Shown here: one piece after another, positions 55,999 to 64,000 of the stretch
Position numbering within the stretch: position 1 is the first letter of the stretch
Layout: each line of letters starts with the position of its first letter
Assembly: GCA_964036045.1 (NCBI GenBank)
Contig: OZ038381.1
Location: 156,506,352-156,570,351, forward strand
From: Eutreptiella sp. 'Long Island Sound 2002'
Taxonomy: Eukaryota; Euglenozoa; Euglenophyceae; Eutreptiales; Eutreptiaceae
Direction of reading: 5' to 3'
Length of the DNA: 64,000 nucleotides
Program-made: the position numbers and the translations under genes
Notes under the pieces: model-generated
What the model saw: only the letters and a program-made list of their open reading frames with translations
Database searches by the model: none
Told to the model about the DNA's origin: nothing

Positions 55999-57849
55999 TC
56001 TGCCACAGTGTTGTCCTTCCCCGGGACGTATACGACGCTGAGGTCGAACTTGGCGAACGTCTCATGCCATCGGGCCCTCCTTGCCGCCGGTCCCGAGGGG
56101 GTGTCGACGTGCTCCTTGTGCCAGCTCTGCAAGGACTGATGGTCTGTACAAACCACCACCGGTTGCAATCCGATGTGGCCAGACCACTTCCTGAGCGCAC
56201 AGACAATGGCATACGTCTCCTTCTCCCTCGCGGTCCATGTTCGACGTTGGCCCTCGGCCAGGATCCGACTCCAGAACGCCACGGGTATGTGCGACCTGTC
56301 GTCCCGGATCCGCTCGAGGACTGCCCCTACAGCATAGTCTGAGGCGTCCGTCCGTAGCACAAATCCCTTGTCCGGGTCCACCAGGAATAGCCCCAGCTGC
56401 CCCAGGAGTTGCTCCTTCAGGCGGCTGAACGCATCTTCGGCTTCAGGGGTCCAGGCAAGCCTCTTCTTGGCCCCCTTTCCGGCCATCGAACTTCCCCACC
56501 TGCAGCATCTTGTGCAGCGGCCCCGAGAGTTCTGCATACATCCGGACATAGCCCAAATAGTAATTGCAGAACCCCATGAAGGACCGGAGTTCGCTGATGG
56601 TCTGGGGCTTCTCCCAGTGGTGCAGGGACGCCAGCTTCCCAGGCATGGGACGGCAATGCCCGTGACCAACCACGTGACCCGCAAACTCCACTTCCTTCAC
56701 GAAGAGGGAGGCTTTGGTGGGCTTGCACACCATGTTGTGCTTGTCCAACTCGCTGAGCACTCGGCGCAGATCCTTCTCATGCGCGTCGATGAGCTCGTCC
56801 TCAGTCATGTTCTCCGTGCCGGACCCGATGATGATGTCATCCACGAAGGGATCGGCACAGTCCCGGACAGGACCGAGTAGGTCCTCAATCATGCGCTGGA
56901 AAGCGGCGTTGCCATTCTTGGCGCCCATAGGCACCACTTTCCACTGCATGGGCCCCAGCGGCGTGGACATTGCTGTGCAGGGCCTGGAGTCCGCGTGTAG
57001 CGGCATCTGGTGATAACCGTGTTTCAGGTCCAACACGGTGAAAATCCGCTTTTTCTGTTGTTTTTGGAGGATGGAGTCGATCAGGGGAAGCGAGTACGAG
57101 TCGTGCTCGGTCTGCTCGTTCAAACCTCTGTAATCAACCACCAACCTCCACTCGCCCTTCTCCTTCTTAGGCACGATGAAGGCTGGGCTGGCCCACTCAC
57201 TGTCGGAGGGTTTGATCCATCCCCGCTCAATGAATTCGGCCAACAGCTTCTTCATGGCCTCGGCCCGATCGCCCTGAAGTTGGTACTCCCCATGACGATA
57301 GATCTTGGGGTTCGGCTTCAGCTTGATCCTCGCTGTGCCAAACCTCCCACGATCTGGAGGGTTCTTGTTGGCGACGCCACTGAATAGCCGCGGATAGGCT
57401 TTGATCAGCCTCTCCTTCAGCTCGGCGACCTTCGGGTTCTCTTGGGCCTCTTCAGCCGCTTGCTTCGGTATCGATACAACCGAACGCACTGCGGTATAGG
57501 CCTCTTCCGGGTCGGAATCCGACTTCTCCTCGTCCGATATGCCGTCTTCATCGTCGTGGGGTGCACTTCCCACCGATAATCTTCGAAAATTTGCGGCGTC
57601 GGGCTGGTTCTTGTCGCTATCAGCCCCCATTCTTGGAAAATCCCACGTCGGCGGGTCCGACCCAACCGGACCATCGTATTGGTCCGCGATGTGATCCATG
57701 ACCCTCGCCACGAACTCATCCTTCTCGTACTTGCCAATGACCAACATCTTGTCATCCCACCAATGCGGAGATGTGACCATGGCCCGCCTTTTCTTGGCTG
57801 TCACACCGTCGTGCATCCCCATCCGCATGTAGTTGACGACGTCGTCGAT
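55854..57849 (-). pseudogene. Element B pol: RT and RNase H
   Basis: Open from after the TAG at 57850 to about 56480 with IVPKKEKGEW, FTVLDLKHGYHQMPL and FVDDIIIGS (near 56840). A one-base shift near 56480 (KFDGRKGG versus KFDGRKGS in A) moves the rest to another frame, open to 55854: RTDASDYAVG, REKETYAIV, CTDHQSL and NTVADCLSRW of RNase H. The RNase H region here keeps the Arg codon that became a stop in A. Together the two copies show that no stop in RT-RNase H is ancestral. Confidence 0.92.
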
Positions 57850-58374
57850 CTAGGCATGGGACAGGACGTCAATACCATCAATTGGCTGATCCGTCTCCTC
57901 CTTGGGTTCAAACATGACCTTCATGGGCACCGCATCCACCCTACAGATGAATGCTTCATCACCCATGGGCTGGGCTTGCGCCCCATCCACCAGGAAAGCC
58001 TTGGTACCCCACGCTTGACCCGAGGAGGGCATTGATACACCCTTGGCGTCCATGAACAACTCATCTTCTGGCCCGAATGACATCTCGTTCAGGGTGATGG
58101 AGTCCAGCGTCGACTTGAGACCCTCCAGCGGACATGGGGTGGATTCTATGCCGGTTATGACCAGGATCCCCTTCGCCCTATCCGCGATGATCTTCTCCAC
58201 CGTACGTCTGGTGTTATCCAGGGAGCCATGCCAATACATCGGCCCCCACTCCTTCAAACCCCAATGCCTATGCCAGGCTGAGTCTCCTCGATGCCAATGC
58301 CTCCTACACTTCCGCAAAAGTGGGGCATCCCGGGAAGGGAAGACGTCTGTCTCGGGCGCTTCGGCTCCCAGCGT
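57850..58374 (-). pseudogene. Element B pro-pol linker
   Basis: In frame after the conserved TAG (58377-58375), reading TLGAEAPETDV and onward. It contains an HWHRGDSAWHRHWG block and ends DVLSHA then TAG at 57852-57850, where A has Glu. The segment is conserved between copies as protein, but I do not recognise its family. Confidence 0.8.
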
Positions 58375-59271
58375 CTAGATCATCCTGTCATACACCTGTG
58401 GCGCCATTCCATACTCCGTGAGCTGAACTCCGCGGTCTCCTCTGGACTTGGCACCCACAGCTTGCACCGCTCGGACGATCCGATCCTCTTCCTCAGCATT
58501 CCATTGGGATGATCCGCATGCATAGTCCGTGGACAGCCATGTAAGGCATTCATCATCCTCCCGGACCAGCGTTGCACGATGGGGAAGGGCTCCAATGGCG
58601 TTTGCCACCATGAAGTCATACCCCATGATTATATCCCAATCAGTAATGTCGGCCACATAGAAGTTCCCGGATAGAGTGCTTCTCTTCGCCAGATCAGGGC
58701 GGTTCAACCGCTCATGTTCCCAGAATTCCATACTGATAGTGGCCTCATGGGTACCACCACCCATGATCTCTCCATTGGCCACCTTCAGGCGCACCAGTCT
58801 ACGGCTGGGCTGCAGGGATTCCTCCTTGAAGAACCCTCTCCGGACCAGGCTCACCTGGGCACCCGTATCCACCAAAACATCCACCACCTTCTCCTCTCGT
58901 CCGCACCGTACTCGCAGTTCCAAGTGCAACTGCCGCTCGTCACCATGAGGTGTATGGACGACTCTCACGGCATGCAACTCTAGCACGTCTGGGTGCATCA
59001 GGACCTCAAGGGTATGGTCACAGATGGTGTAGATCTTGGGCTGGTCCTGCCCATCCACGGGGCTCTCCGTGGTCGCTCCTTTCTTCTTGCCATGTCCCGT
59101 ACCCACATGTACTTCCCTTGGGAGGGCGCTCCAGGGGTTGGGAGTGGCGAAGCTCAGTGGTTTTGGCTCTTCTGGAGCCTTCTTCGGCACCCGATGTGCC
59201 TTCGCTTTCTCTGGGATTCCACTGATTTTCGGAGGAGAGACCTCCGAGGTCCCACTCCCGTGGGGGCTCCT
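58375..59271 (-). CDS. Element B aspartic protease
   Basis: Intact frame from the in-frame TAG after gag (59274-59272) to TAG (58377-58375); first Met at 59190, 271 residues. VDVLVDTGAQVSLV carries the catalytic Asp of retropepsins near 58885; a glycine-rich flap (NGEIMGGG) and the ITDWDIIMGYD block follow. It is flanked on both sides by the same kind of stop (GTC TAG AGG and ATC TAG ACG), with no frame change at either. Expression would need readthrough, reinitiation or another route. Confidence 0.92.
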   Translation of the reverse strand, partial: RSPHGSGTSEVSPPKISGIPEKAKAHRVPKKAPEEPKPLSFATPNPWSALPREVHVGTGHGKKKGATTESPVDGQDQPKIYTICDHTLEVLMHPDVLELHAVRVVHTPHGDERQLHLELRVRCGREEKVVDVLVDTGAQVSLVRRGFFKEESLQPSRRLVRLKVANGEIMGGGTHEATISMEFWEHERLNRPDLAKRSTLSGNFYVADITDWDIIMGYDFMVANAIGALPHRATLVREDDECLTWLSTDYACGSSQWNAEEEDRIVRAVQAVGAKSRGDRGVQLTEYGMAPQVYDRMI

Positions 59272-59400
59272 CTAGACTTGACTTCCCGCAGCCCCTTCCG
59301 GCTGCGATCCGCCAGGACTTTGTCCACAACGCTGCTGGGCTTTGAGTTCCTCCACCGTCCTCAACATGTCCTCAGCAACTTCCTCGATCGACCTCACTCG

Positions 59401-62376
59401 TCAGTCTTGGCCAGGTCCACCACCATAGCCTCTTCCTCCGCCTTCTCCTTGGCCTTCGCCTTTGCCTTTTCCCCCGTCTCCGCCCTTCGCCTTCGAATCG
59501 GAAATCCGCTGCTCCTTGGGCTTCTTCTCGGGGTGGGCGGCGAAGTAGGCCTTCTTATCCGCCTCATACACCTTGCACTGACGGTGGTCGTGTGCATGGT
59601 TGTTTCCCTTGCCATAACAGACCCAGCACCCGTCGTGCTGAGACCTGTACTCCCGGAACGAGAGCGGTGGGTTCCCGATCTTCCTTAGCTCTCTGTTCTT
59701 CTTGGGTCCCACCCGGTTCCATCTGGACCGATCCTGCCCCTGTTGCCTCACGTTGTGTGCCACAAACACGAAGAAATGGGCCTCCTCGTGATCCTCCCGG
59801 GACCAGTGGTCTTGGCCACTTCCACTTCCATCCTCCGCAGAGTTGGCCGTGTCCTCCTGGATTTCTCGATGATGGCGGTCTTCTCGGTGGCCTCGTTGTC
59901 CATGACCATGTCGATCCTGCACGTGGGCCTCGTTCTTTGCATTGAGCTTCAACTCCACCGTGATGTACTTCACGATCTCGTCCAGGCTCATGCGGGCGAA
60001 GATGACCTGCATCCTCAGCGGCTCCCCGCGCCTCCACTCCACGTTGTTGAGGCGCAGCAACCTTTGCCCCATAGAGTCTCCAAATACCTCCACGTACACG
60101 GCGTTCTTCAGTCCCAACATCCGGTTGGGCTCGCCCAGGTTCCTCCTGAAGAACTCCATGATCCCTGCATGGGTATCCTCAGCCGCCATGATCCTCACCG
60201 CCACCCGCTTCTTGGCTCGCTTCTTCTCCTCGTCCTCCACTCGCCTCTTCCAGTGGCCGGGGGGGACGTCCTTCAGCAGATGGCGGATCTCTCTGGACTC
60301 GTTCCAGTCCTCCACCAGCTTGAGGCTCCGTCGGTACTTCTGCAGGTACCGGTTCCACTCCCGGACCCGCAACTCACCGCGGTCCAGCTGCAGCGGGATG
60401 GACCATAAGTCCTCCAGCTTCTGGTTCGGAGCGTCCACCCGCTCCTCATCCTTCAACCACTGGAGGCAGGCCTGCTCCGTTCGGATCAATCCTTCTCGGA
60501 TCTGATCCCGCAGCTCCTCCTTCAGGTCCTGCGCCAGCCGGTGTGGGAATGTCCGACATACCCACTTGTCCCGCGGCGCTCCCCGCATCTCGCCGACGAC
60601 CTCCTCGGCGAAGTCCTCCCAATCCAGGATGAAGTCGTCCAGGTTGGAAGGGTTGCCATCATAGTAGGGGATTTTGATTCCCCTGAGGTCGTCAATCCTG
60701 ATGGCATCTCCGACGTCACCAGCCACCACTCCACCGAGACGGATACCACCTGTGGCCGGGGGGTGTGAGTACACTCCCCGTACATCCCTCTCCTCCGTGG
60801 AGTGCGGTCCAGTTGGGCCTGAACCCATGGGGTTTGAAATGGGGGAAGGACTTGCTCCATCGGCCGTCCATATCCCTGTTTTGGGGTCCTTCGCCCACAG
60901 GTTTCCGCCTGGATGACCTCGACCATGTCCGTCGGCGCTTCCCATGGTTCGCCCCTGCATGGTCTGGCTCTGGATCTCCTCTTCCGCATAAACTGCATGG
61001 GCAGTCGTAGTGATCGGTAGATCCTGGGCGGAATGGGACATCTGCACCGTCAGGCTCCTCGGGTCCACGGTTACGTGCCCTTCCCGCATGGACCCAGCCA
61101 GTGCCGTGTGTTCCCAGAGCATTGTAGATTCGCTGAACATGGGAACAAACGGCAGCGCACCTGGGTCAACACGCGGAGGCGCGTAGGGTCCCTCTGCCGG
61201 GCCGCCCATGGGTTTATCCATGGCGCTCCGGAGGGTCTTAACGCGCTCCACCAGCTCAGCCGCTGCTGGCTTTGCCGGGAGCTCCGGGCCCAAGGTGAGG
61301 GGCTGTAGCTCCTCTAGCCTTTTCAGGCGTCCCGACATGTCCTCCACCAGGTGGAGGAGGCTGTCCACCACTGGCTGCTGCTTCTCCAGGGCCAGCTCCA
61401 GATTCTCCCGGTACCGGTCCCGTTCCGCTCGCAGCTCCTCCATGTCTTTCTTCGCGGCCGACTGGTCATCCAGGATCCCGGCGACGTCCTCCTCTAGGCC
61501 GTCCTTCGCGTTGTCCAGGCTGTCGAGGCGGTGCACGATGGCGTCCATCCCCATCTTTGGGTACTTACCCATGAGGAAGGACACGTGCTCCCAGTGGCAC
61601 TCAGCTTGCTTTCCGCCTGATCCGACGCATCCCGCGGTTCCCGGCGCCTCAGACTCATCACCCATGGGCGTATCGCCTATGGCGTCTGTCTCTGGTCCCG
61701 TGTCCCGGGGCACAGGTGCCGTCCGGGCCCTGGCTGACCTCTCCAAGCCCTCGGCGTCGTGCTTCAGGGCGGGCTCGGGGGCCATATGCGCCCTGGCGAT
61801 CAGCGCGGGCATCTCCTCCGACTCCGAGGGGAAGCAAGTCCGATAGCCATCGGAGTGCCCCTCGGATTCCCACAGCCTGACCGGGCTGGGGTCCGTATCC
61901 ATAGCCCCGGCATCCCCTGCCGCGGGCTTGGGTGACCCGCGCTTCCGGTAGCGCCGGGCCCGTTCTCCACTGCTGCCTGAATGGCAGGCCTCCTCAGAGT
62001 CCTCCGCGGCGGATCGGAGGTTGCATGCCTTTCGGCAGCTACGCTCACACATGGAGACCAGGTCCTCCATGTCAAGTCCTCCTCTTCCCGAATGTCGTAC
62101 TTCTCTTCGGGCTTCAACTTCCGGAGTTCCCCATTTTCTTGAGCGTCTCGGCTCGTCTCTGGCTCCAATCTCCGGCGTGGTCTCCACCGAGTCCACAATA
62201 CGCACCCGGGGCGTACTTGGGCAGGGCTCATAGGGGCCCAAGTCCCCGGGTCGGCGGTAGGTAGGGGCAGCAGGTACGCCTCTGCTACCATAAAGAAGGT
62301 CCCTGCCAGGACCGGCCCCTGCTGTGCCCCTTCCGCCTGTCACCCCTGCTGACTTGCTCCGGATCAACGATTGCAT
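59401..62376 (-). CDS. Element B gag (991 codons), start inside the LTR
   Basis: One open frame from ATG 62376, 86 bases inside the 5' LTR, through the PBS (codons for YGSRG), to TGA 59403-59401. N-terminal half: basic and acidic low-complexity, then a predicted coiled coil (around 61500-61330). Middle: Gag core from KIPYYDGNPSNLDDF (near 60670) through a region of paired helices. C-terminal: KKRAKKRVAVR, zinc-knuckle-like CWVCYGKGNNHAHDHRQC (near 59630-59570), and a Gly/Lys tail. In A the frame runs 43 codons further to TAG; here CGA became TGA. Gag would form particles and bind RNA. Its size is well above the usual 300-500 residues. Confidence 0.9.
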   Translation of the reverse strand: MQSLIRSKSAGVTGGRGTAGAGPGRDLLYGSRGVPAAPTYRRPGDLGPYEPCPSTPRVRIVDSVETTPEIGARDEPRRSRKWGTPEVEARREVRHSGRGGLDMEDLVSMCERSCRKACNLRSAAEDSEEACHSGSSGERARRYRKRGSPKPAAGDAGAMDTDPSPVRLWESEGHSDGYRTCFPSESEEMPALIARAHMAPEPALKHDAEGLERSARARTAPVPRDTGPETDAIGDTPMGDESEAPGTAGCVGSGGKQAECHWEHVSFLMGKYPKMGMDAIVHRLDSLDNAKDGLEEDVAGILDDQSAAKKDMEELRAERDRYRENLELALEKQQPVVDSLLHLVEDMSGRLKRLEELQPLTLGPELPAKPAAAELVERVKTLRSAMDKPMGGPAEGPYAPPRVDPGALPFVPMFSESTMLWEHTALAGSMREGHVTVDPRSLTVQMSHSAQDLPITTTAHAVYAEEEIQSQTMQGRTMGSADGHGRGHPGGNLWAKDPKTGIWTADGASPSPISNPMGSGPTGPHSTEERDVRGVYSHPPATGGIRLGGVVAGDVGDAIRIDDLRGIKIPYYDGNPSNLDDFILDWEDFAEEVVGEMRGAPRDKWVCRTFPHRLAQDLKEELRDQIREGLIRTEQACLQWLKDEERVDAPNQKLEDLWSIPLQLDRGELRVREWNRYLQKYRRSLKLVEDWNESREIRHLLKDVPPGHWKRRVEDEEKKRAKKRVAVRIMAAEDTHAGIMEFFRRNLGEPNRMLGLKNAVYVEVFGDSMGQRLLRLNNVEWRRGEPLRMQVIFARMSLDEIVKYITVELKLNAKNEAHVQDRHGHGQRGHREDRHHREIQEDTANSAEDGSGSGQDHWSREDHEEAHFFVFVAHNVRQQGQDRSRWNRVGPKKNRELRKIGNPPLSFREYRSQHDGCWVCYGKGNNHAHDHRQCKVYEADKKAYFAAHPEKKPKEQRISDSKAKGGDGGKGKGEGQGEGGGRGYGGGPGQD
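62279..62290 (-). other. Primer-binding site of element B (initiator Met tRNA)
   Basis: TGGTAGCAGAGG, next to the LTR end CTTTA, identical to that of A and translated as part of Gag. Confidence 0.85.
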
Positions 62377-63384
62377 TTCTCAAAATCCTCAAAATCCAGG
62401 GTCCAAATCCAAAAATATAGAAAATGTAATCCTCCTTCAACCCTGAATAGCAATCAGATCTGATAAATACAGCAATAACCCAATCCACAATCCAATCCAC
62501 ACTGCGGGCTTCTGTTCAGCACACCGGTCGTCCCCCGGTGGCGGGCATGTACAAGAATTGCACCAAAGAGGAAAGCCCTGAAATTGGCATATGAACACAA
62601 ATAAAGCAAAGTTAGGGAAAGAGGTAAACATACACATTCACAGCCATACACCCCTCATTCCCTGGACTCAAGACCTTCCCTTGACTCACCAACATATTGC
62701 CCTGAACCAGGTCAAATGAGATGGCTGAATGCCATGTGTCAAAAGTCACTACATAAACCCCAACAAATGTGTTCACTCCCAAGCCTCTAAATCCTAGCCC
62801 AATAGGGGAGGTGGCGTGTCATGGCCTAGAGTGTCACTCAGGACCATGCCCTACCCTGACATAACCTTGGTTGGACTTGGAGTCGATTGGGCTTGGAGAA
62901 CTGCCCCATGATGTTGACCTCACAACATGGCAAAATCCGGCAAATTGCACCATTATGCCGGAAAGTCGATTATCTACTCAAAAATGCATACAGCAAATAT
63001 CCAAATGCTCCATGCATGTGTCAAACCGGAAAGTAATATACAAGGGTGATATAGACCAAAGGTCCATGCCAAAGAATATTCCATCATTGGCTCCGAAACC
63101 TCTCCGATTATGTACATGGCATGCTTCACAAGTCAGCTCATGAGTTTGAGACCTAACCTTGTGAGGCCTCGTGTGCCAAGCCAAAGTGACCACGTGATCC
63201 GGCATATAGTGAGGTGCAACACCGAAGCATATGCCAACATATAAGCAACATACCATAGTTCACGAGTCTCTAGGCACTTTACTGTTAGCCGACCAGTTGA
63301 GCACATGAAACACAAAAATGAGCATAAAATGAGGTCAAAGACATGAAAATATGTCCCAATACAAAACTGTCATGATAGTATATC
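62291..63384 (-). repeat. Element B right LTR (5' LTR), truncated
   Basis: Matches 51466-52560 closely, then ends at AGTATATC/GTCCCC. The missing 1.25 kb would include the LTR 5' end and any promoter. Contains the gag ATG. Confidence 0.93.
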
Positions 63385-64000
63385 GTCCCCGGGGGGGGTG
63401 CCTTCCACCGTTGCGAGGGGCGCCTGGTGTCAGGCGCTGTCCCTCCCCCGGCTGCCCGTCCTCTGGAGCGGGCAGCCAGGGTTCCGCGTCCCGTGTGTCC
63501 CGGGTGCGGTCGGTGCGGGTGAGGGGATCCAGCACCGGCCCCGCAGCGTGCGCCCTTGCGGGCCGGCGTTGCTCGCTGCGGGGATGGCGGAGGGGCGTCC
63601 CCCAGGGGGGGTGCTTTCCACCGTTGTGAGGGGCGCCTGGTGTCAGGCGCTGTCCCTCCCCTGGCCGCCTGTCCTCTGGAGCGAGCAGCCAGGGTTCCGC
63701 GTCCCGCGTGTCCCGGGTGCGGTCGGTGCGGGCGTGGGGACTCAGCACTGGCCGCACAGCGTGCGCCCCTGCGGGCCGGCGTTGCTCGCTGTGGGTGTGG
63801 CGGAAGGGCGTCCCCGGGGGGGGTGCCTTCCACCGTTGTGAGGGGCGCCTGGTGTCAGGCGCTGTCCCTCTCTCGGCCGCCCGTCCTCTGGAGCGGGCAG
63901 CCAGGGTTCCGCGTCCCGTGTGTCCCGGGTGCGGTCGGTGCGGGCGTGGGGACCCATCACCGGCCCCACAGCGTGCGCCCTTGCGGGCTGGCGTTGCTCG
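63385..64000. repeat. GC-rich 212-bp tandem array, runs off the window
   Basis: Units begin at about 63385, 63597 and 63810. Each has GCGCCTG/CAGGCGC with a GTGT loop, a longer inverted repeat (GGCTGCCCG/CGGGCAGCC in unit 1) around CTCTGGAG, and CGTCCCGTGTGTCCCGGGTG. It directly abuts the broken LTR. Minus-strand frames run through it but look like composition effects. Confidence 0.9.

Larger units (their letters stand above)
51466..63384 (-). mobile_element. Ty3/gypsy chromovirus-like LTR retrotransposon, copy B
   Basis: Same family and orientation as element A: 3' LTR 51466-53811, PPT, integrase with chromodomain, RNase H, RT, protease, gag (single open frame), PBS 62290-62279, and 5' LTR from 62291. 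The 5' LTR stops abruptly at 63384 after about 1.09 kb, where the left LTR continues. The left edge lies in an intron of the SET/RS gene. In sampled stretches the two LTRs are closer to each other than those of A. Lesions: TGA at the gag end (59403-59401), TAG at 57852-57850 (Glu in A), and frameshifts near 56480 and 55860. Confidence 0.94.

Overview
This window is nuclear eukaryotic DNA dominated by retroelements. Almost every coding signal I can defend lies on the minus strand. Host exons are short, bounded by GT-AG introns and often duplicated in tandem. That, with the unidirectional layout, RS-rich exons and large retroelement load, suggests a large-genome alga or protist (a dinoflagellate would fit). 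I cannot fix the lineage from sequence alone.

Layout, left to right. 1-10605: a non-LTR retroelement (LINE-alpha), 5'-truncated at about 10605 and reading leftward. It carries reverse transcriptase (RT), RNase H, a Zn knuckle, a Ulp1/C48-like cysteine protease segment and, downstream of all that, a Pro/His/SR-rich gag-like ORF. Its RT is split by a 1609-bp GT...AG insertion (8303-9911) holding a 111-bp tandem repeat. 10606-12573: low-GC DNA with a 165-bp tandem repeat and the edge of a satellite-like array. 12574-25772: Ty3/gypsy chromovirus-like element A, complete with both LTRs, PBS, PPT and target duplication, but carrying frameshifts and stops. 25773-27020: the rest of the satellite array that A split. 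27021-30250: host exons, including a cyclophilin-type sequence and a zinc-finger/RS exon.

30250-44800: a second, related non-LTR element (LINE-beta), also leftward. It has 65-bp monomers at its 5' end and an ORF1 with three consecutive OTU-type protease modules, only the third keeping catalytic Cys and His. Then come an APE endonuclease-RT-RNase H pol, an array of G/C hairpins, and a downstream gag-like ORF sharing a VKWAG core with LINE-alpha. 44988-51334: exons of a host gene encoding coiled-coil/acidic segments, a SET domain and a series of RS-rich phase-1 exons. 51466-63384: Ty3 element B, sister of A, inserted in an intron of that gene; its right LTR breaks off at 63384. 63385-64000: a GC-rich 212-bp tandem array running off the window.

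Functionally, the four retroelements are all damaged here. The most unusual content is the pairing of non-LTR retroelements with deubiquitinase/deSUMOylase-like proteases. In the Ty3 family, Gag starts inside the 5' LTR and is translated through the primer-binding site, and two in-frame TAG codons are conserved between Gag, protease and RT.
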